Position numbers and translations under genes: made by a program
The notes under the pieces: model-generated
Databases searched by the model: none
What the model was told of the DNA's origin: nothing
What the model saw: only the letters and a program-made list of their open reading frames with translations
In this document: in pieces, positions 35,196 to 45,166 of the stretch
How the letters are laid out: each line of letters starts with the position of its first letter
Numbering within the stretch: position 1 is the first letter of the stretch
Assembly (NCBI GenBank): GCA_003132205.1
Contig: PKWY01000047.1
Coordinates: 2,690 to 66,689, forward strand
From: Acidimicrobiaceae bacterium
GTDB lineage: Bacteria > Actinomycetota > Acidimicrobiia > Acidimicrobiales > RAAP-2
Direction of reading: 5' to 3'
DNA length: 64,000 nt

Positions 35196-37653
35196 GACCA
35201 ACCACTCTACCTGGGGCGTTTCGGCGCCTCTTGAGGACGAACCACGACGTCACGAGCAACGCCACCGTCGCCACGTCGCTGATGACGTTGCCGAGCACGA
35301 GCGCCGGGGTGCTTCCGTAGGTCAGCGAGACGTCGCGCGACGTCGGGACGACGACCATGAGGTTGGGGCTCACCCGGTACGGGCCCGTGGCGCCCGAGGC
35401 GTGCCAGCGCGGGTAGTACGAGATCTTCACGAGCACCGGCACCCCGACCCGGCTCACGTGGAACGAGATCGACTGGGTGCCCACGCGAACATCGGTGACC
35501 GTCACGGCGGGCAGGCGCTGCGTGGTCTTCAGGTCGCTGACCGAACTCACGCGCGGCCACGAGCTCGGGCCGCTCTCGGCGGCGAGCACCGACCATGCGT
35601 CCTTCTCGAGCCACCAGGTCTCGTTGGCGTTGAGCCACTTGGCGCGACTGCCTATCGCGGCCACGACATTGGGCGAGTACGCAAGTGGCTGGACCACGGG
35701 ACTGTCTTTGATCAGATAGATACGCCACGTATCGCCCGGAGCCGGCCAGTGCCTGGTCGTGGCGACGAGTTTCAGCTCCGGATCGTTGTTGGCTTCGGAG
35801 ACGGCGTTGGACGAGTACGCGATGTAGTACTTGACGCCCAGCATCTGCAGGTGCCGCACTCCCTCCAAGACGTCGAGCGACCCGTAGTTGAGTCCGCTCT
35901 CGGGGTTGCTCGGCGACGCGCTGAGCTCGGCCTGATCCAAGAAGTGGTAGGGCGCCGTGGGTGACGACTCGAAGAAGAGCCCCTCCATCGAGTCAACGCA
36001 GTTGTTGGTCCAGTAGGGCAGGAGCATGAGGGCTTCGGGCGTGCCGAAGCGGTTCTGGTTCGCGTTGTACTCCCACATCGCCCTTCCGCAGCCGTAGCGC
36101 TGGGCGACCTTCGCCATGGTGACCATGATGTCGTGGTACTCCGGCCACGCCGGCTTCGCCTGGTAGCCCGAGTAGTTCCACGCCGCCCAGCTCGTGACCT
36201 GATTGCCCGACGTATTGAGGTGCAGGTCCTTCGCCACCGGTGGTATCAGGCCCGGCACGGTCGAGAGCAGACCCAGCAGGGCGACGAACGCGGTCGCCTG
36301 GAAGGTGCGCCCCGCCGCGCGGACCTGCTCGCTCGCGGCTCGGTCCTGAGTGGACTCTTCGAAAGGCAACTGGTCGTAGATCGCGAAGTCGTCGAACTGG
36401 ACGTCGAGCTCGTGGTGCTCTTCTGCTCCGTCGACAGTCCCGTAGTCAATGCGGTCGCCCTCCAGGTACCGGACCTCGAACTCGTGACGCTTCTTTCGCC
36501 GGATCCACCTCATCGCCACGTAGCCAACGAGCCAGCCCGCGATGAGGTGGATCGAGATGAACCAGAAGGGCACGAACCGCTCGTTCCAGAGCGCGCTCTG
36601 GGGATCGAAGACGTAGGCGAGGAAGGAGAGGACCGTGAGGGTCGCGAGCACCATGCCGAGGCGGTCGCGCACGATGAAGGCCAGGACGATGGCGATGCCC
36701 GCCAGGACGATCACCCACCGGTCGCCGCCCGCGGTGATGGCCCCCGTGGTTGGATCGCGAAAGTACCAGCCGAGCTGGGCGAAGATCTGCTTCAGGTCGC
36801 TGACGTTCTGGTTGGTGTAGCCCATGGAGTTCGTGAGGCTCTGGGAGGTGGCGAACGAGACCAGCCACCACGCACTGAGGGCGAACGAGAGAATCCCCGC
36901 GCCGACGGCGAAGCGCACCGGGCGCGCGTAGTCTCCTTTGACCATGTCGAGGTCGCGCGGGTCGCCGGTGCCGCGTCGCTGCAGCAGCTCGAAGACCACG
37001 AGCACGCCCACCGCGGCGACCGTGAACATCCAGGGCAGGATGTGCGACGCCAGCGTCGCGCTCAGGCCGAGCGCCGCCCACCAATAGCCCCGCCCCGTCC
37101 TCACGCCCCGGGCGAACAGACCGATGGTCAAGAGGCTCAACGCCAACGAGAGCGAGAACGAGTACTCCCCCGCCATGGTCGAGAAGAGGTTCCCGCCATC
37201 GATCGTGAATGAGGCGTCGAAGAGGAACGGCAGGGTCGCGACGGCGAGCGCGGCGGGGATCGGTCGAGGGGCCCGGAAGAGCCGGCCCATCGCGTACGCG
37301 GTGATCGGCACCAGCACCGAGCCGAGGATCGTCGCCAGCTTGAAGGCGACGGCGAAGTTGATGACGTAGCTCGCCCACGTCGCGAGCACGTCGGGCAGGA
37401 CGAAGTAATAGGTGTACGCGGGCATTCCCGCGAACCAACCGGGGTACCAGGGGGTGAGGTTGAAGAGGTTGCCCTGGGTCTTCAGGTACGCCGGCAGCGC
37501 CAGGTGCGAGCCCGTGTCGCCCCCGGTGATGAGAGTGGAGGAAAAGACCATCGAAGGGTGCAGCGACCAGACGGTGACGTAGATCACGGCGAAGACCACC
37601 ACCGCGTCGAACGCCCCGGCCGGCGTGCAGAGTTCCTTCATCCGCCGGATCAT
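35182..37653 (-). CDS. PTPS-related (PF10131-like) polytopic membrane protein
   Basis: An 823-residue membrane protein with about 10 N-terminal helices, a large extracytoplasmic domain and a last helix. The opening FSSTLITGGDTGSHLALPAYL and FNLTPWYPGWFAGMPAYTYYF match the 6-pyruvoyl-tetrahydropterin-synthase-related membrane family, thought to be GT-C-like glycosyltransferases; the DTGSH Asp would be the catalytic type residue. ATG 37653 overlaps the stop of the CPBP protease gene (ATGA) and its 3' end overlaps manB, forming the CPBP - PTPS-related - manB - Trm112 operon. Confidence 0.8.
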   Translation of the reverse strand: MIRRMKELCTPAGAFDAVVVFAVIYVTVWSLHPSMVFSSTLITGGDTGSHLALPAYLKTQGNLFNLTPWYPGWFAGMPAYTYYFVLPDVLATWASYVINFAVAFKLATILGSVLVPITAYAMGRLFRAPRPIPAALAVATLPFLFDASFTIDGGNLFSTMAGEYSFSLSLALSLLTIGLFARGVRTGRGYWWAALGLSATLASHILPWMFTVAAVGVLVVFELLQRRGTGDPRDLDMVKGDYARPVRFAVGAGILSFALSAWWLVSFATSQSLTNSMGYTNQNVSDLKQIFAQLGWYFRDPTTGAITAGGDRWVIVLAGIAIVLAFIVRDRLGMVLATLTVLSFLAYVFDPQSALWNERFVPFWFISIHLIAGWLVGYVAMRWIRRKKRHEFEVRYLEGDRIDYGTVDGAEEHHELDVQFDDFAIYDQLPFEESTQDRAASEQVRAAGRTFQATAFVALLGLLSTVPGLIPPVAKDLHLNTSGNQVTSWAAWNYSGYQAKPAWPEYHDIMVTMAKVAQRYGCGRAMWEYNANQNRFGTPEALMLLPYWTNNCVDSMEGLFFESSPTAPYHFLDQAELSASPSNPESGLNYGSLDVLEGVRHLQMLGVKYYIAYSSNAVSEANNDPELKLVATTRHWPAPGDTWRIYLIKDSPVVQPLAYSPNVVAAIGSRAKWLNANETWWLEKDAWSVLAAESGPSSWPRVSSVSDLKTTQRLPAVTVTDVRVGTQSISFHVSRVGVPVLVKISYYPRWHASGATGPYRVSPNLMVVVPTSRDVSLTYGSTPALVLGNVISDVATVALLVTSWFVLKRRRNAPGRVVGRGHN

Positions 37654-38402
37654 CAGTGGCCCGATCTCTGGGCGATCAAGGAGACCATCGCGACGGCGTT
37701 GAACGAGACGTGGGTGATGATGCTCGGGGTGAGGCGTTGGGTGCGCTTCACCACGACCGCCAGGACCACGCCGAGAAGCGCGAGCCCCGCGAACTGCAGC
37801 GGCTCGCCGTGCGCCAGGGCGAAGAGGCACGCGCTCAACAGCACCGCGGCGACCGTCCCGGCGCGCGCGAGCGACTTCGAGAGCCCGGCGTCGAGGGCCC
37901 TGAAGAGAACACCGCGAAAGAACCACTCCTCGACGATCGGCGCCCCCACTGTCGTCATGAGCGCCACGAGCACGAACGTCGCGCCGTGGGCCGAACCGAA
38001 GAGGTGGTTCACGGGCTTCTGGAGGTGTTTGAAGTGAAAGGGCGCGTAGAGCACGTCAATGGCAATCTGGCACGCGACCCCGAGCACGGCGAAGAGCACG
38101 TCGGTCGGGCGCAGCGTCCACTGGTGCTCGAGAGGGGGCAGGTTTCCCTGCGTTCTGGAGAAGTAGATCGCCACGCCAAAGCCAACCCAGAGACCGATCA
38201 GGCCGAGCGCGTTCGACCACCACGGCGGCTCGGTGAGCTTCGAGAGGGCGCTCAGGCCTCCGGGAAAGTGGGCCAACTGGGCGCCGACGTCGATCAGCAT
38301 CGTCGCTACGATCTCGCCCAGCAAGAACCCGACGAGGCAGCCTACGAAGATCGCCACGGCGCGTGGCTGATTCTTAGAATCCGTCGGCAATATTGAAGTC
38401 AC
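37653..38402 (-). CDS. CPBP-family intramembrane metalloprotease
   Basis: A 249-residue protein with about seven to eight predicted helices and the CPBP/Abi motifs: EEWFFRG (EExxxR), FALAHGEP and HVSFNAVA, which together place the zinc ligands inside the membrane. Relatives process CAAX-type or bacteriocin peptides or act in envelope quality control. GTG 38402 has AAAGG upstream, and TAGCGT ends 8 nt before it. First gene of the operon running into the PTPS-related protein and manB; divergent from ftsH. Confidence 0.85.
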   Translation of the reverse strand: MTSILPTDSKNQPRAVAIFVGCLVGFLLGEIVATMLIDVGAQLAHFPGGLSALSKLTEPPWWSNALGLIGLWVGFGVAIYFSRTQGNLPPLEHQWTLRPTDVLFAVLGVACQIAIDVLYAPFHFKHLQKPVNHLFGSAHGATFVLVALMTTVGAPIVEEWFFRGVLFRALDAGLSKSLARAGTVAAVLLSACLFALAHGEPLQFAGLALLGVVLAVVVKRTQRLTPSIITHVSFNAVAMVSLIAQRSGH

Positions 38403-38428
38403 TAGCCTTTACGCTAACAACTCAAGAG

Positions 38429-38437
38429 TTATCCACA
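38429..38437 (+). promoter_or_regulatory. Perfect DnaA-box sequence
   Basis: TTATCCACA, identical to the consensus DnaA box, lies in the 78-bp divergent region between the CPBP protease gene and ftsH. Single copy; about half an occurrence is expected by chance in a window this size. Confidence 0.3.
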
Positions 38438-38467
38438 GGCCCCAGTCCGCCTGTAGCAGTTCACCCC

Positions 38468-38473
38468 TAGATT
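38468..38473 (+). promoter_or_regulatory. -10 box, leaderless promoter of ftsH
   Basis: TAGATT lies 7 nt before the GTG at 38481. Confidence 0.5.
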
Positions 38474-38480
38474 GGAGAGC

Positions 38481-40487
38481 GTGAGTACACCACCAAATGA
38501 AAAATCCGGCCTGAAGAAGTTGCTGCCAGGCGGCGACAAACCCATGGCGCCCGAGTCGCGCCGTCGCTTGATCACGATCGCCATCGTGGCATTTGTGCTC
38601 GGGATACTGATCATTCCATCGCTCTTTTCCAGCAAGACCATCAAGACCGTCTCGTACTCGATGCTGATCCACGACGCCCGCCACTCTGAAGTTATTTCGG
38701 CGAGCATCAACAACTCCTCGGGCGTCATCACCGGCCAGCTGAGCAACGGCACCAACTACACCACCAACGGTCCCGCTCCCGCCCTCACCGACGAGGTCAA
38801 CACCCTTAAGAACAACAATGTCACCGTCACCTTCGCGAATCCCTCCAGCTTCGCCTCCACCTTCCTGCCCTACCTGATCTGGATCCTCATCTTCGTGGGA
38901 TTCTTCGTGTTCGCGAATCGCCAGGCGAAGGGCCAGATGAACGGGATGATGTCCGTGGGCCGCTCCAAGGCCAAACAGTTCAGCGAGGATCGCCCGAAGA
39001 CCACCTTTGCTGACGTCGCCGGCTATCTGGGAGTCAAACAGGAGATCAGCGAGGTCGTCGAGTTCCTGAAGACTCCCGCGCGCTACAAGGAGATCGGCGC
39101 CTTGATCCCCAAGGGAATCCTGCTCGTCGGCCCTCCCGGCACCGGCAAGACCATGCTGGCGCGCGCGGTCGCGGGCGAGGCGGGCGTGCCCTTCTTCTCG
39201 GTCTCGGGATCTGACTTCATGGAGATGTTCGTCGGCGTCGGCGCGAGCCGTGTCCGCGACCTCTTCGCCACCGCCCGCAAGCAGTCGCCCGCGATCGTCT
39301 TCATCGACGAGATCGACTCCATTGGCCGCAAGCGCGGCGCGGGCGTCGGGGGCGGTCACGACGAGCGCGAGCAGACCCTCAACCAGATGTTGAACGAGAT
39401 GGACGGCTTCGACCCTACTGAGGGCGTCGTCGTCATCGCCGCGACGAACCGGCCCGACGTGCTGGACCCGGCGCTGCTGCGTCCGGGCCGCTTCGACCGA
39501 CAGATCGTCGTTCCCCTGCCCGACCTCGAAGAGCGCCTGCCCATCCTCCAGGTCCACGCGAAGGGCAAGCCGCTCGACCCGTCGGTGGACCTCGCGATGG
39601 TGGCCCGCGGGACGCCCGGGATGAGCGGCGCGGACCTGGCGAACCTCGTCAACGAAGCGGCCCTGCACGCGGTGCGCCGCCACTCTGAGACCATCGGCAT
39701 GGAGGACTTCGAGTCCGCCCGTGACCGGGTGATGATGGGCCAGCTGCGCGACACCATGGTGCTGAACGACGAGGAACGCCAGCGCATCGCCTTCCACGAG
39801 AGCGGCCACGCGCTGCTCTCCTACGTCCTGCCCAAGACCGACCCCCTGCACAAGATCACGATCATCCCGAGGGGCATGGCCCTCGGCGTGACGATGACCC
39901 TGCCCGAAGAGGACCGCCACATCATGTCGCGCGAGCACCTCGAGGATTCACTCTGCATGCGCATGGGCGGACGCGTCGCGGAGCTGCTCGTCTTCGGCGA
40001 CCTCTCGACGGGCGCCGCGGACGACCTGCAGCGCAACACCGAACTGGCCCGGCGCATGGTGCGCGAGTGGGGCATGTCGAAAGAGATCGGGCCAATGGCG
40101 TGGGGCGCCAACAACCAGGTGTTCCTGGGCGAGGACCTCATGCACACGCGTGACTACTCCGACCACACGTCCCAGGTAATCGACGATGAGGTTGAACGCA
40201 TCCTGCGCGAGCAAGAGGCCCGGGCCATCGAAGTCCTCACGCTGCACCGCCGGGGCCTTGAGGCCGTGACCAGCGCGCTGCTCGAGCACGAAACCCTGGA
40301 CGGCGAAACCGCGGCCCGTCTCATCGACGAGGCCCACGGCGAACCAGTGCACGCCCATGGAACGAAGACCGTGAGTTCACTCACTGGCGTCAGCCGGGCT
40401 GCGGCCAAGAACCCCACACCCGAGCCGGCGCTTTCGCCGGTCGCGACGAAGCCGAACTGGCAGCCGCCTACCCTACCGGCCGTCTAG
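38481..40487 (+). CDS. ftsH: ATP-dependent zinc metalloprotease FtsH
   Basis: A 668-residue membrane-anchored AAA+ protease that degrades membrane and regulatory proteins. Two N-terminal helices (about 30-48 and 132-150) flank a periplasmic-side domain. The AAA core has Walker A GPPGTGKT, Walker [14 protein letters not shown] and the second region of homology [20 protein letters not shown]. The zinc site is HESGH, with a third ligand expected in the [11 protein letters not shown] region. GTG 38481 is preferred over a TTG at 38472 because of the -10 box spacing and the usual N-terminal length. The 3' end overlaps the convergent DUF5719 gene by 15 bp. Confidence 0.95.
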   Translation: MSTPPNEKSGLKKLLPGGDKPMAPESRRRLITIAIVAFVLGILIIPSLFSSKTIKTVSYSMLIHDARHSEVISASINNSSGVITGQLSNGTNYTTNGPAPALTDEVNTLKNNNVTVTFANPSSFASTFLPYLIWILIFVGFFVFANRQAKGQMNGMMSVGRSKAKQFSEDRPKTTFADVAGYLGVKQEISEVVEFLKTPARYKEIGALIPKGILLVGPPGTGKTMLARAVAGEAGVPFFSVSGSDFMEMFVGVGASRVRDLFATARKQSPAIVFIDEIDSIGRKRGAGVGGGHDEREQTLNQMLNEMDGFDPTEGVVVIAATNRPDVLDPALLRPGRFDRQIVVPLPDLEERLPILQVHAKGKPLDPSVDLAMVARGTPGMSGADLANLVNEAALHAVRRHSETIGMEDFESARDRVMMGQLRDTMVLNDEERQRIAFHESGHALLSYVLPKTDPLHKITIIPRGMALGVTMTLPEEDRHIMSREHLEDSLCMRMGGRVAELLVFGDLSTGAADDLQRNTELARRMVREWGMSKEIGPMAWGANNQVFLGEDLMHTRDYSDHTSQVIDDEVERILREQEARAIEVLTLHRRGLEAVTSALLEHETLDGETAARLIDEAHGEPVHAHGTKTVSSLTGVSRAAAKNPTPEPALSPVATKPNWQPPTLPAV

Positions 40488-41837
40488 GGGAGCGACCACC
40501 GTCGTGCCGATCGGAGAGGTCGGCAAGGTGGTGGTGACGACCAGCGAAGGCTTGGAACCCGTGATGAGCAGCGTCGCGTCCTTCAACGTGGTGAGGCCGC
40601 TGAAGAGCCCGAGGATGCTCTCGGTGGCGTGTGCGCCCAACTGGGTCGAACTCGACACGCTCTGCTGACCCCGCCTGACGATGGTCGTGAATCTCACCGT
40701 GATCGCTTTCGACGACGTGTTGGTCACGGTGGCGGCGTCGAAGCCCTTGCCCGAGAAGTCGGCGATCAGGAAGTCGTTGGAGGGGACGACCGGTGACGAC
40801 AGGGCGAATCCGGCGCTCGATCCCGTGGCGAGCGCCGTGACGACGGCCACGTTCGACGTCAGGTGCACCGTGGCGTAACCGGCGACGGGAATCGCCGAGT
40901 TCGGGGTGATCACGACGCCGCCGCTGCTGTACGGAGCCACGGTCTGGGTCTGAGGAGCGACCTTGTAGTTCGTGTTCGCCAAGCCCACGTTGACGACGAC
41001 GTCCGCGGGAAACGCGCTGGTGTTCGTGACGCGTATCTGGGCGGTGGCCTGTGAAGCGGTGGTGACGCGGGGGAACCACACGCTCTTGGACGGTGAGCCG
41101 ACGCCGGAGTTGAAGGAGGTCACCGCGTGCGAACCCTGCACCCCGACGATGTCGATCGACCCGCGAAGCACCTTCACGTGCACGCCGATGTTCGAGGTGT
41201 TGACGATCTCGGCGCCCAGGTTGACCTCGAGCTGGGCGTGTGCTGCCACCGCCATGCCCTGGAAGGGCGCCGGGGCGCTGTAACCACTCGTCGAGTACGT
41301 CGCGATATTGAACACCGCCGCGGTCGCCGTCGGGTTGTAGATGCTGAGGTGCGCCGACGAACCGACCGTCGAGTCAAAGCCGGTGGCGAACCAGTTCGTC
41401 ACTCCGGCAAACGTGCAGGGCGACTCGGCCGTCGCGTTCGCCGCGACCTCCTCACCCACCACACCGCTGCCGTTCACCTGCACGGCGACGGCGAAGTCGT
41501 TCCCCTGCGCGAGCGCCTGCGGCTGGACGCTGGCGGTCGCGTGCGCGGCCAGGGTGAGCGATGTCGCGCCACGGTTGGCGGAGTCCGAGACGACCACGAC
41601 GTTGAGGGTCCGCGCTGAGCTCGTGGTATTCAAGAACGTCACGTGTCCGAGCGCGTCGCCCTTGGCGCCGGTGAGGCCGGTGCAGTAGAGCGCCGTGGAC
41701 TCCACGCCCTTGGACAAGGACAGCGAAGTCGCCGGCAACGCCGAGTTGCTGGACTTGGACAACGTGCTCAGGGTTCCAACGACGATCAACGAGACCGCGA
41801 GGACAAACAGCAGCGGCGCGCGACGCGGGCTACTCAC
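40473..41837 (-). CDS. DUF5719-like secreted protein
   Basis: A 454-residue protein with an N-terminal signal anchor (LLFVLAVSLIVVGTLSTL) and a long extracytoplasmic beta-rich part with repeated Ser/Thr/Val motifs (e.g. LSIYNPTATAAVFNIATY and IRVTNTSAFPADVVVNV). Architecture and position next to a giant GT2 match actinobacterial DUF5719 proteins. GGAGG sits 7 nt before the GTG start at 41837, and the gene overlaps the GT2 stop by 8 bp, so the two are coupled. Function unknown; probably part of envelope polysaccharide assembly. Confidence 0.78.
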   Translation of the reverse strand: MSSPRRAPLLFVLAVSLIVVGTLSTLSKSSNSALPATSLSLSKGVESTALYCTGLTGAKGDALGHVTFLNTTSSARTLNVVVVSDSANRGATSLTLAAHATASVQPQALAQGNDFAVAVQVNGSGVVGEEVAANATAESPCTFAGVTNWFATGFDSTVGSSAHLSIYNPTATAAVFNIATYSTSGYSAPAPFQGMAVAAHAQLEVNLGAEIVNTSNIGVHVKVLRGSIDIVGVQGSHAVTSFNSGVGSPSKSVWFPRVTTASQATAQIRVTNTSAFPADVVVNVGLANTNYKVAPQTQTVAPYSSGGVVITPNSAIPVAGYATVHLTSNVAVVTALATGSSAGFALSSPVVPSNDFLIADFSGKGFDAATVTNTSSKAITVRFTTIVRRGQQSVSSSTQLGAHATESILGLFSGLTTLKDATLLITGSKPSLVVTTTLPTSPIGTTVVAPLDGR

Positions 41838-44800
41838 CTCGTTCCCTCCTCGCGTGTCGGGCAACGGAGGTCTTTCGACGTCCCGTGAACAGCCACTCGA
41901 GGCGCTGGATCATACCGAACCCCAGCCAGACGAGTACCCAGAGGACCATGGTGAACAACGCCAGCAGTCCGTTCAGCGGGAACCTGCGCAGCACCAGCTC
42001 GGCGGTGGCGCCGGTGCCCACGGCGCCCACCTTGTAGGTGGGGGCCCATCCGTACGAAGTGCCGCGTGGCGTCGTCTTTCCGTTCACGTCGAGGGTGAAC
42101 GCGCTCGCCGGGGCGAGGCCGGCGACCACCGTCGCCATCGAAGCCACGGCGCCGACGTTGGCGGTGCTGGCGAAGATCGGTGTCCGCGTGGAACTGCCGG
42201 CCACCTGCTCGTAGACCAGTCCGTGGAACATCGAGTTGGAGTAGACCTCGACGGAGTTGGTCTGCAGTTCGAGCGCAAGGTCCGTCTGCAGACTGAGGGC
42301 CGTGGTGAGGCTCGTCGGCACCGGGCGCAGTGGCACCGACTGCACGCCCGAGAGTTCGGGCCCCGAAGCATCCATGACGATGATCGTCGATATTCCCGCA
42401 CTCGCGAGGAGCTGTCCCAGTTGCACGGTGCGACCCTTGAGCGCCATCTGCAGCGACGAAAGAAGCTCATCGGTCGTCCCGGAGTCCGGCGGCGAGAAGA
42501 GGGTGTTCCCCGACGGCAGGCCGTTGGTCGAGGTCGCGGCCTCGAGGCCCGGAGCCACCGACCACCCCTGCACGGGAAGGACCGAGGGGTCGCCGAGCCA
42601 CAGGACCCGGTACCCACCAGCCTCAGACGGCGCCAGCGCGCTGAGCGATTCGGCGACGCTGGTGGTCGGCAGGTCGAAGCGGCCGCTGGCGAAGGTCACG
42701 AGGAACGGAATGGTGGCGACGACGAGGGCTGAAACGATGAGCCCCGCGAACACCTGTCGCCAGCCGAATCCGGATTGACGAAGGTCGAGCTCGAGGGCGC
42801 TGACCCCGAGCCCGATAAGCAAGGCGATCATCACCGCGTAGAGCGCGAGCAGCATGTCGATGTCGGGGGCGAACGATCCCATCCAATGATGGGCGTCGAG
42901 GGTGGCCACGATCAACGTCAACGTGGCGATCGACGCGGCCTTGGTCGCGATGATCCGGCGTTCGTGGCGACAGAGCACCAGACCGAGCACCGCCGCCGCC
43001 GGCAGGAGCCACCCGAGCACGTTCGAGCCGAACGCCCCGTCCGCACCTCGCAGCAGCTCGCTGAAGGTCGGCGCGGACCACGGTCCCCTCGCGAGGCCGA
43101 ATACTTCGAGGGCGCGCCGGCCCGCGATCACGACGTCGACGCTCATCGGCAGGAGGAAAATCGCCACATTCACCACCAGCGCCCCGAGCAGTCGCCACGG
43201 CCGGGCCTGCTCTTGATTCACGTCACGTTCGAAGAGGCGGGCCAGCACCACGCCCACGATGATCAGTCCGACGAGCACCAGCGTCGCGGGCGCCATGGCG
43301 CTCAGCAGCGCGATGATCATGATGGTGCCCATGCGCTGGCCCGCCTCGGTGGCGCGCCAGCCCCGGTGGCCAAAGGGCAGCGGCTGAGGATAAGGAAGCG
43401 AGCGGAAACCCGGAACGCGCAAGAGCTCGAACAGCCTGCGCACGACTGACGGGAAGCCCGCGAGGACGAAGAGCACGTCGATTCGACCCTGGCTGATCAT
43501 GTTGAGACCGAGGGGCAGCGCCATGAAGGCGACCGAGGCGATCACGCGCGCGCGGTTCGAGACGCGGCCCTTCAAGAGCCGCGCGACTCCGAGCGCGCCG
43601 ATGGGTATGGACGCTATGAGGGCCAGGCGCGGAAGTATCCCCATCCGTCCGAGGACGAAGGTCCCGGCGAATCCGAGGACTCCGTAGCCGGGCATTCCCG
43701 GCGTTCCCGTCCCCACCCCGTTGGGCGACCACGACGCGAAGAAGTGACGCCACGTCGTCCACCACGAGTCGATCGGGGCGAGCCGGCCAACGAGGGGCAG
43801 GTGCATGGCGACCAGGTTTCGCGATCCGATGGCCCAGAGGACGAGCACCGCAAGGACGACCGTCGCCTGCGAGCGAAACGACGTGAGTACCCGCGAGGGG
43901 CGGTTGCGCAGCTCGAGGACGTGGCTTTCGGGGATCTCGTCGAACTCCTCGGCTTCCGAGAACGCGGCCGCGAAGCCCACGCCCTCGGCTTCGTCGTCCT
44001 CGGGCTCCTCCTCGGGCTCGTGCTCGGGAAGAATTCCCCGCGCCCGGTCCAGTCCGTCGCGCAGCAGCGTGAGGAAGAAGCGCTTCAAGCGGCTCGCGCC
44101 GCCGACCTGGAGTCGACGGAGCTCGTCGTCCGAGAGCACCCTGGTCGCTTGCAGTTGTCGACGTCGCTCGCGGATCTTCTTGCGATTATGGAAGAGCCAT
44201 CGCCACGAACCGACGATCGCGCCCATCCGGTCGGTGTCGCGTCCGAGCAGCGCCAGGACGAACTCCATGAGATCCATGGTGAGGAGGAGGAAGAGGGTCG
44301 AAATGGTGTTGCGCAGGCCCCAGCCGGTGGCCACGACCATCAGTTGGTGGCGTCGCTGGAGGTCCTGTCGACTCGCCCGGCGGGTGCCGACCGCCGAAAC
44401 CTGGCGCTCGCCGGTCGCGATGGTCTCGCGGTGGGCGACCTTCGCTGACGGCGCCACCACGATGCGCGCACCCGCCACCTGGGCGCGCCAGCAGAGGTCG
44501 AGGTCCTCGCCGAGCACGGGAATCAGAGGGTCGAAGCCGCGAAGCGTCGCGAAGAGGTCCGAGCGCACCAGGGTGACGCCTCCCGGGGCGACGAAGACGT
44601 CGCGCTCGAGATCCTGCTGGCCGTGGTCGATTTCGCCCGGCTCCACGCGCTCGTGCGCCACCCCGAAGCGATCGCAGGTCTGGCCCACGTGCAGCAAGAT
44701 GAGCGGATCCTCGTAGGCCACGATCTTCGGCGTGACGATGCCCGCGTTGGTTCGAAAGGCCGCCTCGACCATCATCTGGATGGCGTTGTGCTCGAGCAGC

Positions 44801-45084
44801 ACGTCATCGTGGCAGAACAGCAGGAACGCCGACCCCTCGACCATCAATGACGCCTCGTTGCAGGCGGCGGCGAAGCCCTTGTTCTCGTCCAGGATTCGAA
44901 CGAACGCGCTCGGCGCCACGGCGCTCACCCGTGCCGGAACGTGTTCTGTCTCCCCGTTCGCTATGACGAGCAGGCTTAGTTCCTCGTAGTCCTGGGCCAC
45001 CAGCGAAGCCAAAGTGGCTTCGAGGCCGGGGCCAGGACCGGTGGTAACGACGACGGCAACAACGGCCGGAGCACGAGATTCCAT
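41830..45084 (-). CDS. Giant GT2 glycosyltransferase with polytopic membrane region
   Basis: A 1084-residue protein. The first about 260 residues are a GT2 domain: AVVVTTGPGPGLEATLASL, ILDENKGFAAACNEA, FLLFCHDDVLLEHNA and GEDLDLCWRAQVAGAR. A basic/acidic linker (about 300-385) follows, then some 12 predicted helices and a large C-terminal extracytoplasmic domain ending in a last helix and basic tail. This fused architecture with an adjacent DUF5719 protein is typical of actinobacterial envelope loci. It probably extends a lipid-linked glycan. ATG 45084 has TAGCCT 10 nt upstream. Confidence 0.85.
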   Translation of the reverse strand: MESRAPAVVAVVVTTGPGPGLEATLASLVAQDYEELSLLVIANGETEHVPARVSAVAPSAFVRILDENKGFAAACNEASLMVEGSAFLLFCHDDVLLEHNAIQMMVEAAFRTNAGIVTPKIVAYEDPLILLHVGQTCDRFGVAHERVEPGEIDHGQQDLERDVFVAPGGVTLVRSDLFATLRGFDPLIPVLGEDLDLCWRAQVAGARIVVAPSAKVAHRETIATGERQVSAVGTRRASRQDLQRRHQLMVVATGWGLRNTISTLFLLLTMDLMEFVLALLGRDTDRMGAIVGSWRWLFHNRKKIRERRRQLQATRVLSDDELRRLQVGGASRLKRFFLTLLRDGLDRARGILPEHEPEEEPEDDEAEGVGFAAAFSEAEEFDEIPESHVLELRNRPSRVLTSFRSQATVVLAVLVLWAIGSRNLVAMHLPLVGRLAPIDSWWTTWRHFFASWSPNGVGTGTPGMPGYGVLGFAGTFVLGRMGILPRLALIASIPIGALGVARLLKGRVSNRARVIASVAFMALPLGLNMISQGRIDVLFVLAGFPSVVRRLFELLRVPGFRSLPYPQPLPFGHRGWRATEAGQRMGTIMIIALLSAMAPATLVLVGLIIVGVVLARLFERDVNQEQARPWRLLGALVVNVAIFLLPMSVDVVIAGRRALEVFGLARGPWSAPTFSELLRGADGAFGSNVLGWLLPAAAVLGLVLCRHERRIIATKAASIATLTLIVATLDAHHWMGSFAPDIDMLLALYAVMIALLIGLGVSALELDLRQSGFGWRQVFAGLIVSALVVATIPFLVTFASGRFDLPTTSVAESLSALAPSEAGGYRVLWLGDPSVLPVQGWSVAPGLEAATSTNGLPSGNTLFSPPDSGTTDELLSSLQMALKGRTVQLGQLLASAGISTIIVMDASGPELSGVQSVPLRPVPTSLTTALSLQTDLALELQTNSVEVYSNSMFHGLVYEQVAGSSTRTPIFASTANVGAVASMATVVAGLAPASAFTLDVNGKTTPRGTSYGWAPTYKVGAVGTGATAELVLRRFPLNGLLALFTMVLWVLVWLGFGMIQRLEWLFTGRRKTSVARHARRERGE

Positions 45085-45136
45085 CAGTATCTCAAGGCTA
45101 GTTCGCTAGGCAGAGACGCTCCGCTCGTGAGAAGGC

Positions 45137-45166
45137 GAAAAACGCCAAGTTCTGGCAAAGTTTTTC
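45137..45166 (-). terminator. Possible terminator after the epimerase/reductase gene
   Basis: On the minus strand the hairpin GCCA-GAACT-TGGC is followed by GTTTTTC, and the T-run can itself pair with GAAAAAC further upstream. It lies right after the reductase stop codon and before the promoter of the giant GT2 gene, so it may end the upstream operon. The stem is short. Confidence 0.4.

Noticed and set aside
33843..35234. A 463-codon plus-strand frame over the phosphomannomutase gene
   Set aside because: The opposite strand carries all four phosphohexomutase motifs; this is a GC-rich shadow.
38409..39938. A 509-codon open frame antisense to ftsH
   Set aside because: It is the complement of the FtsH coding sequence; the repetitive Ala/Arg/Val/Glu-rich product has no family features and arises from high GC in the third codon position.
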